Positions 54,570 to 64,000 of a DNA stretch of 64,000 nt are shown here, piece after piece (position 1 is the stretch's first letter; every line of letters starts with the position of its first letter). A program made the translations under genes and the position numbers. The notes under the pieces were generated by a model. That model saw only the letters and a program-made list of their open reading frames with translations, was not told the origin of the DNA and ran no database searches. Origin of the DNA: Oligoflexia bacterium (GTDB taxonomy: Bacteria > Bdellovibrionota > Bacteriovoracia > Bacteriovoracales > Bacteriovoracaceae); contig JAAEST010000040.1 of assembly GCA_024229115.1 (NCBI GenBank), positions 248,001-312,000 on the forward strand, given 5' to 3'.

Positions 54570-55514
54570 CTATAAACCTGCTACTTCAAGATATTCTTCA
54601 TCTTTTCTTTCAAATTCTTCTTTCAATCTAATAATCATTCCCGATATTCTTTCGCCACCTGGTTTCTTATCAAAGAAAGCGATAGTTTGTTCCCAAATAT
54701 TTTCGTCATTAAAATGAATGGAGGCCATTCCAATAATTATTAATTCAAGATCACTTAACTCATTTCCTTTTAATTTTTTTGGAAACCCTTCTCCAAAAAA
54801 ATCTTCATGGTGAACTTTTATAGCTCTAATTAATTGTTTGTTACGAACCTCTTCTTTAAAAAAGTCGTGAATATTATCGATGTGAGAATCAACCTCACTT
54901 TTGAAATCACCTTTCATTTCTTCTGACTTTTTTGAAAACTCATTTTTGTCATGGACATCAGTAAACAAACTAGAATGAGTTTCTAATCCATTTTTTAACT
55001 CGCAATAAAAGATGGCAGCGAATAACTCTCTTAAAAAGTTCATATCGTTATAACCAACCATTAAAGCAATCAAACTCCCCATCGCACCTTTTAATAAGCC
55101 ATTCCACGTTTCTTCACGGTGTAGATAAAAAGCTTTTTCAATGAATTCTTCATTAAAACTCTTTACAAATTTTTCGAAAAGAAAAACATAGTTTCCTTTC
55201 CACTTTAAATTAATATGTGTTTCAAAAATAAATTTAATGAAATCGTTTCTCGTCTTCGCTTTATTTTTTTCTCGATGAAGTATATGACCTTCTAGGTTCT
55301 CTAATTTTTCAACAAACTCTAAGGCCTGGTTAATCCAGTCAGGGTCTTTGAGATCTTCAAAAACTAAATCCATTTTTTTACCATCTAGTTTTTCAAAAAC
55401 TAAACTCGCGAGCTCACCAGTTTTAGATAACAAAACTTTCTTTCCACTTTTCTTTTTCCAGAAAATATCAAATGGATTTAAAAAATAATTTTTAAGTGCA
55501 TTAATATCACTCAA
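54570..55514 (-). CDS. Degenerate HD-GYP-like protein
   Basis: 314 residues from the TTG at 55514, six bases after GAGG; a GTG at 55526 is upstream of that site. The C-terminal AIKVHHEDFFGEGFPKKLKG, followed by LSDLELIIIGMAS, matches the HHExxDGxGYP region of HD-GYP phosphodiesterases, with GYP changed to GFP. The earlier metal-binding HD motif is not visible. It is probably a non-enzymatic or altered c-di-GMP-related protein. It heads a two-gene unit with the giant coiled-coil protein. Confidence 0.55.
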   Translation of the reverse strand: MSDINALKNYFLNPFDIFWKKKSGKKVLLSKTGELASLVFEKLDGKKMDLVFEDLKDPDWINQALEFVEKLENLEGHILHREKNKAKTRNDFIKFIFETHINLKWKGNYVFLFEKFVKSFNEEFIEKAFYLHREETWNGLLKGAMGSLIALMVGYNDMNFLRELFAAIFYCELKNGLETHSSLFTDVHDKNEFSKKSEEMKGDFKSEVDSHIDNIHDFFKEEVRNKQLIRAIKVHHEDFFGEGFPKKLKGNELSDLELIIIGMASIHFNDENIWEQTIAFFDKKPGGERISGMIIRLKEEFERKDEEYLEVAGL

Positions 55515-55670
55515 AATTAACCTCACTAAAAATAATTGGAACCGCCTTAAAACAGCCCATTACCCTTACTTTTCGGCATTTTAGATAATTTCTTTGAATA
55601 ATTTGTGACTGAGTAACGTACTCAAATACTCATATTTTTTTATTTATTTTTTTTAGTAATTTTGCAAAAA

Positions 55671-55695
55671 AAAAGGCTTCATAATGAAGCCTTTT
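55671..55695 (-). terminator. Intrinsic terminator of the peptide transporter operon
   Basis: GGCTTC/GAAGCC stem with loop ATAAT, extended by AAAA/TTTT. On the minus strand it is followed by a run of more than eight Ts. It lies 24 bases after the dppF-like stop. Confidence 0.85.
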
Positions 55696-55718
55696 ATATA
55701 AATAAATGTTTTGCTCAA

Positions 55719-56702
55719 CTATTCTTGAAGTTGAATTGGGTTAAAACATCTGTACTCATGAGTACCTGATTCTGCTTTAACCTCTGGATATTTCTGACGA
55801 CATTCATCAGTTGCATTCCAACATCTTGGGTGAAAGTGACATCCAGATGGAGGATTCATTGGACTTGGAATATCTCCTTCAAGAAGAATTCTTTCTTTCT
55901 TTAGAGTTGGATCTGGTTTTGGAATAGCTGAGAATAATGCTTTAGTATATGGGTGTCTTGCCCCACCATAAAGCTCAGAACTTTCTGCAACTTCAACCAT
56001 ATTACCTAAATACATAACGGCAACACGTGATGAAATATATTCAACAACTTTAAGATCGTGAGCAATAAATAAGTATGTAAGACCTAAATCTTTTTGAAGA
56101 TCCATAAGTAGGTTCACTACCTGTGCTTGAACAGAAACATCTAGAGCAGAAACTGGCTCATCACAAACGATAAACTCAGGCTCAACAGCAAGAGCTCTAG
56201 CAATACAGATTCTTTGTCTTTGCCCACCTGAAAATTCATGTGGATATTTATTAAGAGCATCTTGTGGAAGCTGAACTTGATCAAGAAGTTGAAGAAGTCT
56301 TTTTCTTCTCTCTGACTTATCCATACAAAGCTTATGAATATCCATTGGCTCCGACAGAATTCCACCAACAGTCATTCTAGGATTAAGAGAAGCATACGGA
56401 TCTTGGAAAATAATCTGCATTTTTCTTCTCATCTCTCTCATTTGATTAGAATCGAAGTCTACAATATTTTGACCATTAAAAATTACTGACCCTGAAGTTG
56501 GTTCAATTAGTCTTAGAATAGAACGACCTAACGTCGTCTTACCACAACCAGACTCTCCAACGAGTCCAAGAGTTTCACCTTTTTTAATTTTGAAGCTAAC
56601 GTCGTTAACAGCTCTAACCGCACCAACTTCTCTACCAAAAATTCCACCCTTAATTGGAAATTTCTTACATAAATTTTGTACTTCTAATAAGTATTCGCTC
56701 AT
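55719..56702 (-). CDS. dppF: Peptide ABC transporter ATPase, DppF/OppF type
   Basis: 327 residues. Walker [10 protein letters not shown] near residue 47, signature FSGGQRQRI, Walker [13 protein letters not shown], and a C-terminal oligopeptide/dipeptide extension with CHFHPRCW and CFNPIQ, the 4Fe-4S or Zn-type cysteine motif of this branch. It is the second ATPase of the dpp operon. Peptide uptake as carbon source fits the protein-eating lifestyle suggested for this organism. Confidence 0.92.
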   Translation of the reverse strand: MSEYLLEVQNLCKKFPIKGGIFGREVGAVRAVNDVSFKIKKGETLGLVGESGCGKTTLGRSILRLIEPTSGSVIFNGQNIVDFDSNQMREMRRKMQIIFQDPYASLNPRMTVGGILSEPMDIHKLCMDKSERRKRLLQLLDQVQLPQDALNKYPHEFSGGQRQRICIARALAVEPEFIVCDEPVSALDVSVQAQVVNLLMDLQKDLGLTYLFIAHDLKVVEYISSRVAVMYLGNMVEVAESSELYGGARHPYTKALFSAIPKPDPTLKKERILLEGDIPSPMNPPSGCHFHPRCWNATDECRQKYPEVKAESGTHEYRCFNPIQLQE

Positions 56703-56722
56703 CTATTATTCCTTATCCTTCC

Positions 56723-57715
56723 TTAAGCTAAAGGATGAAAACATCTTACTAAGTGTTCGTTACCAATTGATTCAAGCTTAGGCTCACCACCGCTTCCCTT
56801 ACACTTCTCAGAAGCATAAGCACAACGACCTTGGAAATTACATCCTTCAGGAAGTTCAAATAAACTTGGAACCATACCTTCAATTGTTGGTAATCTATCT
56901 TTCTTAGCTCCCGTTGTTGAATCAAAACTTGGGATACTTTCAATTAAACCTTTTGTGTAAGGATGTTGTGGATGTTTGAATAGAGTTTCAACATCAGCTG
57001 TCTCAACGATTTGCCCACAGTACATAACCGCTACATCATCACAAGTTTCAGCAACAACACCAAGGTCGTGAGTAATCATAATGATCCCCATTCCTAATTC
57101 TGTTTGAAGCTTTTTCATTAGCTCTAAAATTTGAGCTTGAATCGTTACGTCTAGTGCAGTTGTTGGCTCATCAGCGATAAGAAGATCAGGCTCACAAGCA
57201 AGAGACATGGCAATCATAACCCTTTGTCTCATACCACCAGATAACTGGTGAGGATATTCTTCAACTCTTTGCTCAGGACTTGGAATCCCAACTAGACGAA
57301 GCATTTCAATTGCTTTTTCTTTTCTTTGAGCTGGTGAAAGCTCCTTTTGGTGAAGCTCAAGAACTTCTTCAATCTGGTTACCAACAGTAAAAACTGGGTT
57401 AAGAGAAGTCATTGGCTCTTGGAAAATCATGGCCACTTTGTTTCCACGAATTTCTCTCATATGATCAAGAGGAATATCTAAAAGATTCTTATCTCTAAAT
57501 TTAATTTCACCTGCAGCGATATTACCTGGAGGAGTTGGAATAAGTCTCATAATTGAAAGTGCTGTTACTGACTTACCAGAACCAGACTCTCCAACAAGAC
57601 CAAGAGTTTTACCTTTGAAAACTTCTAAGTTTACGCCATTAACAGCAGTAACCTTTCCACGGTCAGTGTTAAATTCGACAACTAGGTCTTTAACATCAAG
57701 AATTTTTTCGGCCAT
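56723..57715 (-). CDS. dppD: Peptide ABC transporter ATPase, DppD/OppD type
   Basis: 330 residues. Walker [10 protein letters not shown] near residue 38, signature LSGGMRQRV, Walker [13 protein letters not shown], and the C-terminal [15 protein letters not shown] and RCFHP motifs. It forms the ATPase pair with the gene downstream, 20 bp away. The gene order D-F after C and B is the normal dpp arrangement. Confidence 0.93.
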   Translation of the reverse strand: MAEKILDVKDLVVEFNTDRGKVTAVNGVNLEVFKGKTLGLVGESGSGKSVTALSIMRLIPTPPGNIAAGEIKFRDKNLLDIPLDHMREIRGNKVAMIFQEPMTSLNPVFTVGNQIEEVLELHQKELSPAQRKEKAIEMLRLVGIPSPEQRVEEYPHQLSGGMRQRVMIAMSLACEPDLLIADEPTTALDVTIQAQILELMKKLQTELGMGIIMITHDLGVVAETCDDVAVMYCGQIVETADVETLFKHPQHPYTKGLIESIPSFDSTTGAKKDRLPTIEGMVPSLFELPEGCNFQGRCAYASEKCKGSGGEPKLESIGNEHLVRCFHPLA

Positions 57716-57764
57716 TTAAATATTTCCTTTAACTCGTATCTCTCTAATATAGAGTATCAAAATT

Positions 57765-58661
57765 TTACTTACCTTTTAGCTTTGGATCAAGTGCATCTCT
57801 AAGAGCATCTCCAAGAGTGTTGAAAGCTAAAACAACTACGAACATAGCAGCTGTAGCAGCAGCGAGTTGCCACCAGTTACCTCTTGCAAGTTCTAGCTTT
57901 GCATCATTAATCATTGTTCCCCAACTTGGTCTACCTTGAACACCAAGACCTAAGTAAGAAAGAATAACTTCTGACTTAATTGCCGTTTGGAACTGAAGTG
58001 AAAAGTTAATGATCACAATATGCATAACGTTTGGAAGAATATGAAGAAACAACTTTCTAAAGTCCCCACCACCAATAGCAGCGGCTGCTTGAACATATTC
58101 TCTATCTTTGTGACGAATTACCTCACCTCTAATGAGACGACAGAGGTTAACCCATGATGTAAGACCGAGGGCCAGATAAACAGCAAGAATACCTTTCCCA
58201 AGAATGAAAGTAATCGCAACAAGAAGCATGATATATGGAATTGAACTGAATGTTGTGTAAAACCAAACAATCACTTCATCTACTTTTCCACCAAAATATC
58301 CTGCAATCCCTCCTAGAAAAACCCCAATAATCATTGAGATAATTCCAGTCACAAGACCTACAGACATGGCAACTTCAGTCCCTTTAAGCGTTTTTGCTAA
58401 AACTGAACGACCAAAGATATCTAAACCAAATAAATATTCTGAAGAAGGAGGAGCGTAACTTGGTCCAACTTCCTTGGCCCAGTCAGCAGCCACAAAACCT
58501 AAGTTACATAGGATAGCGAGAATAGCATAAACAGCAACGATAATAATCGATGCTACAGCAAACTTATCCTTCATTAATGAAGACCAAGCATGTTGCCATA
58601 AACTCTTTGATTTTTGTTCTTTTACTTCTTTTTGAGTACTTTGAACTTGAGCAACTTCCAT
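57765..58661 (-). CDS. dppC: Peptide ABC transporter permease, DppC/OppC type
   Basis: 298 residues with a short charged N-terminus and about six membrane segments. The permease EAA-type loop is AAAIGGGDFRKLFLHILPNVMHI. The GLDIFGRSVLAKTLKGTEVAMSVGL motif is the OppC/DppC landmark. It forms the channel with the DppB-type permease. Confidence 0.92.
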   Translation of the reverse strand: MEVAQVQSTQKEVKEQKSKSLWQHAWSSLMKDKFAVASIIIVAVYAILAILCNLGFVAADWAKEVGPSYAPPSSEYLFGLDIFGRSVLAKTLKGTEVAMSVGLVTGIISMIIGVFLGGIAGYFGGKVDEVIVWFYTTFSSIPYIMLLVAITFILGKGILAVYLALGLTSWVNLCRLIRGEVIRHKDREYVQAAAAIGGGDFRKLFLHILPNVMHIVIINFSLQFQTAIKSEVILSYLGLGVQGRPSWGTMINDAKLELARGNWWQLAAATAAMFVVVLAFNTLGDALRDALDPKLKGK

Positions 58662-58674
58662 TACTTAACCTTCC

Positions 58675-59616
58675 CTAACCTAAACGAACTCTTGGATCGA
58701 CGAGCGTATAAAGAACATCCGTGATCACACTAAAAATAATATATGCAACAGCACTAAGAACAGTCATCGCACGGATAACTGGAAAGTCTGAACTATTAAT
58801 CGCATTAAGAGTAATCCCACCTAAACCTGGGATACTGAAAAATGATTCGATAAGAAGCGTTCCTAAAATAAGAAACGGTAAACGAATCACTACAAATGTA
58901 ATGATAGGAATCATCGCATTCTTTAAAACATGCTTGAATAGAATCATCTTTTCTCCAAGACCTTTAGCACGAGCTGTTCTCACGTAGTCTTGGTAAATTT
59001 CATCAAGCATAACAGTTCTGTAAAAACGAACATCTGGTCCAATACTAATAATGATAAGAATAAGTATTGGTAACATCACATATGGTATGAAATCAGGAAA
59101 AGCCTGTTCATATCCGGAGATTTCAAAAAGACCTAACTTAAAAGCAAAAAAGTATTGTCCAAAAAGGATATAGGCCAGAGATGAAATACTCATCAGGGCA
59201 ACACAAAGAAGTACTACCGATTTATCAAGAAATTTACCTCTATAAAATGCAACAAAAAGTGAAATTGCGACTGCAATAACAGTAGCGAGAATAAAAGCAG
59301 GAAACGTTACCGTTAGTGATGGTAAAGCTCCTGCCTTAATCATTTCTGAAATTTCTTGTTTTGTCGTCCAAGAACGACCGAAGTCAAAAGTGAACGCAGA
59401 CTTAACAATATCAAAGTATTGCTCAATCATCGGGCGATCTAAACCAAGTTCTGCTCTAAGTTCAGCCATTTGTTTAACTGAAGCATGTTTACCAAGCATG
59501 ATTAATGTTGGATCAGGACTAACTAGGTTAAATAAAACAAAGATAATCGCACAAACACCAAGTAAAACCGGTATCACATATAACAATCGTCTAATGATAT
59601 AAGTATAAATATTCAC
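58675..59616 (-). CDS. dppB: Peptide ABC transporter permease, DppB/OppB type
   Basis: 313 residues. The N-terminal IIRRLLYVIPVLLGVCAIIF and the cytoplasmic ARAKGLGEKMILFKHVLKNAMIP loop with the EAA-type motif are typical of DppB. About six membrane segments are seen. It is separated from dppC by 13 bp and from the binding protein by 48 bp. Confidence 0.93.
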   Translation of the reverse strand: MNIYTYIIRRLLYVIPVLLGVCAIIFVLFNLVSPDPTLIMLGKHASVKQMAELRAELGLDRPMIEQYFDIVKSAFTFDFGRSWTTKQEISEMIKAGALPSLTVTFPAFILATVIAVAISLFVAFYRGKFLDKSVVLLCVALMSISSLAYILFGQYFFAFKLGLFEISGYEQAFPDFIPYVMLPILILIIISIGPDVRFYRTVMLDEIYQDYVRTARAKGLGEKMILFKHVLKNAMIPIITFVVIRLPFLILGTLLIESFFSIPGLGGITLNAINSSDFPVIRAMTVLSAVAYIIFSVITDVLYTLVDPRVRLG

Positions 59617-59664
59617 TTTCTAACTTCCTCTATAGCCGACCTTATCAGCCGGCTAGATTTTTTC

Positions 59665-61440
59665 TTAAAGCTTCTTAAGAGCTTCTGCTTTAACTTTTTT
59701 GTCTACGTTTAAGTATGAAGCACGACCAGCTTCAAAGTCTGTTGAAACAAAGTTCTTAAGCCATGATTGCTTAACTGTATAACTTTGTCTGTGAACACCG
59801 TAGATCCATGGAACTTCTTCAGCAGCCATTCTATAAAGCTTTTCGTAAAGAGCAGTTCTCTCTGGAGAATCTTGCATTACTGCAGCTGTTTTAAATAGTC
59901 TGTTGAATTCAGCATTGTCGTAACCAGAACCGTTTGCTCCAGGAGCTCTGTTTGGTCCGTAAAGTAACTGTAGGAAGTTCTCAGCGTCTGGGTAATCAGC
60001 TCCCCAAGCAATTCCGTAAGTTTGAACAGTTCTGTTAGTAATTTTCTTTTGAAGCTCTGGCCATGGGTTTTGAATAACCTTGATGTTTACACCAATTTGA
60101 GCCATTTGCTTTTTGAAGTACTCACCAATTTGACGAGATACTGTTGAAGCTGGACAGTCATAAGTAATTTCTTGAAGACCTTTCCCTTCTGGGTAACCCG
60201 CTTCAGCAAGAAGTTTCTTAGCTTTCTCAAGATCAGCACTTGTTCCTTTACCTCTATAAGGACTTTCAAATCCTTTAATGTAACCAGCAATCCCTGGAGG
60301 AATAACTGACTGAGCTGGAAGAGCAGTGTTGTTGTAGAAAAGCTTGTTAGCATCATTAATGTTGAATGCTAATGACATCGCTTGACGTAACTTCTTGTTG
60401 TTCTTGAAGATTTCAAGATCGTGGTTGAAAGCTGTGTAAGTAACATCAAGAGATGGTGCTACTAGAAGCTCAAAACCTTTTGCTTTAAATTCTGGGCTTA
60501 AGTTCTTCGCATCAGGAATAGCTGTATCGAAGTTATCCTTAGGAACACCAACGAAATCAACTTTACCTTTTTGGAAGTTTAACCAACGTGGCTGATCTTC
60601 AATCATGATGTTGATAACAAGCTTATCAACTAATGGAAGAGTTTTTCCACAATCAGCTGTAAGACCTCTTGCTTTTAACTCATCAGAAGCATCACATGGG
60701 TAAGTCTTCTTTCTGAAAGCAGGGTTCTTCTTGTAAACAATTTTGTTAGACTGGTCGAACTTTGGAAGTACGAAAGGTCCTGTACCAACTGGGTGGTTAA
60801 GGAATTCTTTTCCATACTTAGTTACAACTTCTTTAGCTACTGCAAAAGTAAATGGCATTGCTAAAGAGTAAAGAAATTGTGGGAATGGCTTAACTAGCTT
60901 GAACACTAATGTGTATCTGTCAGTAGCTTTAAGTCCATCAACTTCTTCATTATAGTCAACTTCTGGTAATTGAGAGTACTTGTCTCTCCACTCGTTAAGA
61001 CCTTTAACTTTACCATCAAGTAGCCACCAACCAAGACCTTGTAGTTTTGGGTCAGCAAGTCTCTTAATAGAGTAAACAAAGTCTTCTGCTGTTAATTCTC
61101 TTCCCTTACCATTTGGAAAAGCAGCATCATCATGGAACATTACACCTTTCTTAATTTTGAAAGTGTAAGTTAGTCCATCAGCCGAAACCTTTGGCATTTC
61201 TTCTGCCAGGTTAGGAACTAAAGTATAAGGTCTCTTTAAGTAGTGATACTCAAGAAGTCCTTCGTAAACTCTAGCAACTTCGTTAGATGAATAACGATCG
61301 TTTGAATAGATAGGGTCCATTCCCTTTACTTTTGAAGATACAACTAGGTTAAGTACCTTCTCATTTGAAACTTCTTTCTTCGTACATGAAGTACTAAAGA
61401 AAATTGAGGCAACCATTGCCAGCAAAAACGTTTTTTTCAT
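59665..61440 (-). CDS. dppA: Peptide-binding lipoprotein, DppA/OppA type
   Basis: 591 residues. A lipoprotein signal peptide (LLAMVASIFFSTSC, then TKKEV) is followed by an SBP family 5 fold: SNDRYSSNEVARVYEGLLEY, YTFKIKKGVMFHDD, LTAEDFVYSIKRLADP, and PVGTGPFVL. It binds oligopeptides and delivers them to the DppBC channel. It is the first gene of the operon; an AAGGA site precedes the start and a TTGACC box lies about 125 bp upstream. Confidence 0.93.
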   Translation of the reverse strand: MKKTFLLAMVASIFFSTSCTKKEVSNEKVLNLVVSSKVKGMDPIYSNDRYSSNEVARVYEGLLEYHYLKRPYTLVPNLAEEMPKVSADGLTYTFKIKKGVMFHDDAAFPNGKGRELTAEDFVYSIKRLADPKLQGLGWWLLDGKVKGLNEWRDKYSQLPEVDYNEEVDGLKATDRYTLVFKLVKPFPQFLYSLAMPFTFAVAKEVVTKYGKEFLNHPVGTGPFVLPKFDQSNKIVYKKNPAFRKKTYPCDASDELKARGLTADCGKTLPLVDKLVINIMIEDQPRWLNFQKGKVDFVGVPKDNFDTAIPDAKNLSPEFKAKGFELLVAPSLDVTYTAFNHDLEIFKNNKKLRQAMSLAFNINDANKLFYNNTALPAQSVIPPGIAGYIKGFESPYRGKGTSADLEKAKKLLAEAGYPEGKGLQEITYDCPASTVSRQIGEYFKKQMAQIGVNIKVIQNPWPELQKKITNRTVQTYGIAWGADYPDAENFLQLLYGPNRAPGANGSGYDNAEFNRLFKTAAVMQDSPERTALYEKLYRMAAEEVPWIYGVHRQSYTVKQSWLKNFVSTDFEAGRASYLNVDKKVKAEALKKL

Positions 61441-61602
61441 GATCCAATCCTTGTGTTTTGTAAAAGATTTTCAGCGACAAAAATCCTTTTCAATCAAGCA
61501 AATTCTTCTGATAGAAAAGCTAGGTTAGGTATATATATAAAAAATTACTGAATTTCCAGTGTTGACGCAGGGTCAAGATTTAGCGATGCAAAATAATAGA
61601 AA

Positions 61603-62253
61603 CTATTGAGTACAGCTAGAAACGAAAAGTTCAATAGATGTTTCAGGCTTGGCCATTTTTGAATTCAAAAGGAGAAAGTTCATTCGTCCAAAATGACTCC
61701 CCTTGTTACGTTGCCCTTGAATTTTGAGCTGATACTGAGACCCAAATTTATAAGTGAGTTCTTCATTAGATATTACTGGCTTGTTTTTAAATTCTAAACT
61801 TTGATCATTATGGATTTGGAGTAATTCTGACAAACTAATCAAGAACTTACTGAAAGCATTCGCTAACTTCTTATTATTTCTTATCCCAGCAAGTCGTTTT
61901 GAAAATGACCCACTTAGTCTAAGTCTCTTACCGTAGTGAAGTTCAAGAACCTCTTCACCTTGAAGAGGAATATCAAGACCGATAATCCATTTCTTATTCG
62001 CCACATCATGAAAACTCTCATAATCAACCAGGTAACGACCATCAGGAACAGTGATTCTCCCTTTGCCCTCAGAGCTAAAGCATAGCTTTTTAACGAAGGG
62101 CTTCACTTCATTTAATTTTTTTGAATTATGTGTACAGGAAATTAAAAAGAACGTGGTGCAAAGTAGAATTACTCGCCAGAAGCTGGAAGACGCTTGGCCT
62201 CCATTCTCTTGATAGCTTGAGCTACTTCTCTTCTGTCCTTCTCTTCTTTGCAA
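61603..62253 (-). CDS. Lipoprotein of unknown function
   Basis: About 216 residues if started at the TTG at 62253, which lies inside the preceding TPR gene. The hydrophobic core VILLCTTFFLISC with a Cys forms a lipobox, but the 26-residue charged leader before it is long, so the true start is unsure. No ATG or GTG lies closer. The mature part is beta-rich (KGRITVPDGRYLVDYESF, EVLELHYGKRLRLSGSF). LolB-like outer-membrane lipoprotein is a weak alternative. It is coupled to the TPR lipoprotein gene. Confidence 0.6.
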   Translation of the reverse strand: MQRREGQKRSSSSYQENGGQASSSFWRVILLCTTFFLISCTHNSKKLNEVKPFVKKLCFSSEGKGRITVPDGRYLVDYESFHDVANKKWIIGLDIPLQGEEVLELHYGKRLRLSGSFSKRLAGIRNNKKLANAFSKFLISLSELLQIHNDQSLEFKNKPVISNEELTYKFGSQYQLKIQGQRNKGSHFGRMNFLLLNSKMAKPETSIELFVSSCTQ

Positions 62254-64000
62254 TTTTTTAAGGCCTTGTTGTAGTACTTTCTGGCCTGAGCATAGTTCTC
62301 AAGCGCTTCATAAATTTGAGCGAGATGCTTTGTAATAACCACATCACTGCTCACCATTTTAAACGCAATCTTCACTTCTTTCAAAGCCTTTGCGTACTGA
62401 CCAGTCTTATAATAATACCATCCTAAACTATCTCTGATATAACCATCATTTGGACTGAGGGCCACAGCCTTTTGAATGAGAATAAATGCTTTTTCAAGAT
62501 CATCTCCTGACTCTAACAGAGAATATCCTAAAAAGTTTAGAGCATGAGCGTTTTCAGGATCTCTTTCAAGAATCTTCGCTACAATTTCTCTGCTTTTATC
62601 ATAGTTTTTAACTCGCTCATAAAGAGAAGCGAGGTAATATTCATGATTTTGTTTGAAGTTTTCATGATTTTGAACTTCCACCATATGACCAATAGCCTGA
62701 TGGTAGTCTCCGGCATCTTCATAGAAATGTGCCTGAATAACTCTTAAATCAAAACCTACTGTTTTTAACTTATCTCCATTTGTTTCAACATACGAAACAA
62801 ACTTCTTCGAGTTTTCTTCCTTCTTTGTTCCTTCACTTCTTTCAACTAACTTTAAAAGAAGGTTGGCAACTTGAATTCCCGCCTCTTGGAAGAGAGTAGA
62901 TTCCTCTCCAATCTTCGAAAAGTAATGAATTGCATCTTCATGATCATCAGTTTTGTCATACAGAGAACCTAGGTAATAAAGAACTTTATCACTATCAGGA
63001 ACAGCAGTAAGAATCTCTTTAAAAAGCCCTTTCGCTTCATCAATTCTATTAATATCTGAATAAAGAATTCCAAGCTTAACTTTTAAGTTAAGATCTGAAG
63101 GGTCTACTGCAATAAGTGTCTGCGCATAAGGAATGACTTCTTTATACTTTTGCATTTGGAACATGATATTCACAACACGACTTAAAACAGGATAGTTTTG
63201 CGGTTCTCTCTTTAAGAATTTTTTATAGATCTTGAGAGCTTGAGAATGCTTTTTCTCATCTTCATAAAGACCACCAAGACCTAATGCTGCTTGATAATAA
63301 GCAGGCTCAGCTTTTAAAGAACTTCTTAAAAAAGATTTTGCCTGCTTTACTTTACCTTGTTGAATAGCAAGTTTAGCTTTGTAGTAACTAAAGATCCCCT
63401 TACCTTTTATTCTCTTTTCACAAGAGTTTAACAAGCCATAAGCCTTCTTAAAATTTTGAGCAAGAGAATATGACTTTGATAAGAAGACACAAGCTTCTTC
63501 ACTCTTAGGATTTGATTTTAAAATTTTCTTGTAAACAACACGCGCTTCTTTCTGTTGCTCAAGAGCTGTATAAACACCACCAAGAATTAAACCAATTCCT
63601 TCGTCTTGATACTTACTGTGTTTGAAAACTTCTTCTAATGGAGCTTGTGCTTTATCAAATTGACCTAATCGAATTAGTTCAACTGCATACTTCTTTTTAA
63701 GATAATAATCTTTCGGACTTAATGCCATAATGTGTTTAAATAAAAACACAGAAGTATGATGATCTCCGCGCATTGAAGCATCGTTGGCCTTAATAAAAAG
63801 ATCACTTGCTAGGAACTTTACTGCATCATCTCCACGCTCTCTAGCCTGTTGTGCTAACTTGGCCATCTGCTCATCAACCCTACGAATCATCTCCATTGGA
63901 TCTTGTTTCTGTGTCGATTTCTCAGCAGACTCAGTTGCAACAACTGATTTCGTTGGCTCTACTTTTGACTTCTTATTCGTTGAGCAAGAAGTAAAAGAAC
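62169..64000 (-). CDS. TPR-repeat lipoprotein (5' end outside the window)
   Basis: The frame continues past the ATG at 63896 to the right edge without a stop. Upstream of that ATG it reads FTSC followed by STNKKSKVEP, a clear lipobox, so the gene starts beyond base 64000 and encodes an exported lipoprotein. The rest is a chain of tetratricopeptide repeats (for example AIHYFSKIGEES, YYLGSLYDKTDDHEDA, SPNDGYIRDSLGWYYYKTGQYAKAL). It is probably an outer-membrane scaffold. Its end overlaps the next lipoprotein gene by 85 bp. Confidence 0.9.
   Translation of the reverse strand, partial: SFTSCSTNKKSKVEPTKSVVATESAEKSTQKQDPMEMIRRVDEQMAKLAQQARERGDDAVKFLASDLFIKANDASMRGDHHTSVFLFKHIMALSPKDYYLKKKYAVELIRLGQFDKAQAPLEEVFKHSKYQDEGIGLILGGVYTALEQQKEARVVYKKILKSNPKSEEACVFLSKSYSLAQNFKKAYGLLNSCEKRIKGKGIFSYYKAKLAIQQGKVKQAKSFLRSSLKAEPAYYQAALGLGGLYEDEKKHSQALKIYKKFLKREPQNYPVLSRVVNIMFQMQKYKEVIPYAQTLIAVDPSDLNLKVKLGILYSDINRIDEAKGLFKEILTAVPDSDKVLYYLGSLYDKTDDHEDAIHYFSKIGEESTLFQEAGIQVANLLLKLVERSEGTKKEENSKKFVSYVETNGDKLKTVGFDLRVIQAHFYEDAGDYHQAIGHMVEVQNHENFKQNHEYYLASLYERVKNYDKSREIVAKILERDPENAHALNFLGYSLLESGDDLEKAFILIQKAVALSPNDGYIRDSLGWYYYKTGQYAKALKEVKIAFKMVSSDVVITKHLAQIYEALENYAQARKYYNKALKNCKEEKDRREVAQAIKRMEAKRLPASGE

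Noticed and set aside
1-64000. CRISPR array or rRNA operon
   Set aside because: No regularly spaced direct repeats of 25-40 bp and no rRNA-like stretches were seen on either strand.

Overview
The window looks like chromosome of a low-GC, Gram-negative bacterium of the Bdellovibrionota, most like the Bacteriovorax/Halobacteriovorax group. This is an inference from strong AT bias, lipoprotein and outer-envelope genes, monomeric NADP-isocitrate dehydrogenase together with ATP-type PEP carboxykinase, HemJ, a sigma-54 activator, and many predicted proteins without a recognisable family. No 16S rRNA or other taxonomic marker is present, so the placement is not proven.

Layout. 1-4.9 kb: the 3' end of a membrane protein, a sigma-54 activator with a likely FHA domain, the EngB GTPase, a small helical protein, an MGAT-like acyltransferase and an SDR-fold protein. 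5.0-15.4 kb: a tightly packed seven-gene operon behind a good sigma-70-type promoter (two novel membrane proteins, a metallophosphoesterase, two tandem B12-binding radical SAM enzymes, a membrane desaturase/hydroxylase, a Rieske oxygenase). A minus-strand pair (PAP2 phosphatase, DUF4105-like lipoprotein) and a second desaturase with a DUF3592-like protein follow. This reads like a pathway that modifies a hydrophobic, membrane-embedded substrate. 15.5-23.6 kb: tRNA-Leu(CAA), a GT22-like glycosyltransferase with a methyltransferase, a PQQ-type sugar dehydrogenase, a periplasmic binding protein, icd and a hybrid histidine kinase. 23.7-28.2 kb: a second compact oxidative cluster (B12-radical SAM, class III aminotransferase, 2OG-Fe(II) oxygenase, DUF3050). 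28.2-45.9 kb: mostly housekeeping and redox genes (pckA, a histidine phosphatase, hemJ, msrB, a subtilase, a VTT-flavoprotein disulfide reductase fusion, an ABC-F ATPase, typA, a CHI-like protein, a MazG-like/MurG/HI0933 operon, a GltB-like FMN protein, and a pseudo-receiver HD protein with a PilZ protein).

45.9-51.3 kb is the accessory region: a gene-tail remnant, a 106-bp imperfect palindrome, a small HTH protein coupled to a 54-residue secreted peptide, a secreted protein, an XRE regulator and a LysR regulator around a short palindromic operator, a replication-relaxation-like protein, a probably broken ORF, and a large serine recombinase. The recombinase frame runs through an intrinsic terminator into a tRNA-Leu(UAG) gene, so this tRNA flank is a candidate island edge. 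51.4-55.5 kb encodes a 1047-residue coiled-coil protein and a degenerate HD-GYP-like protein. 55.7-61.4 kb is a complete dpp/opp-type peptide ABC transporter operon. The window ends with a lipoprotein and a TPR lipoprotein cut by the right edge.

The best candidates for undescribed biology are the 5.0-14.6 kb membrane-linked oxidative pathway, the 23.7-28.2 kb radical SAM/aminotransferase/oxygenase cluster, and the recombinase-tRNA island with its palindrome and secreted peptide. No CRISPR array, rRNA gene or complete insertion sequence was seen.
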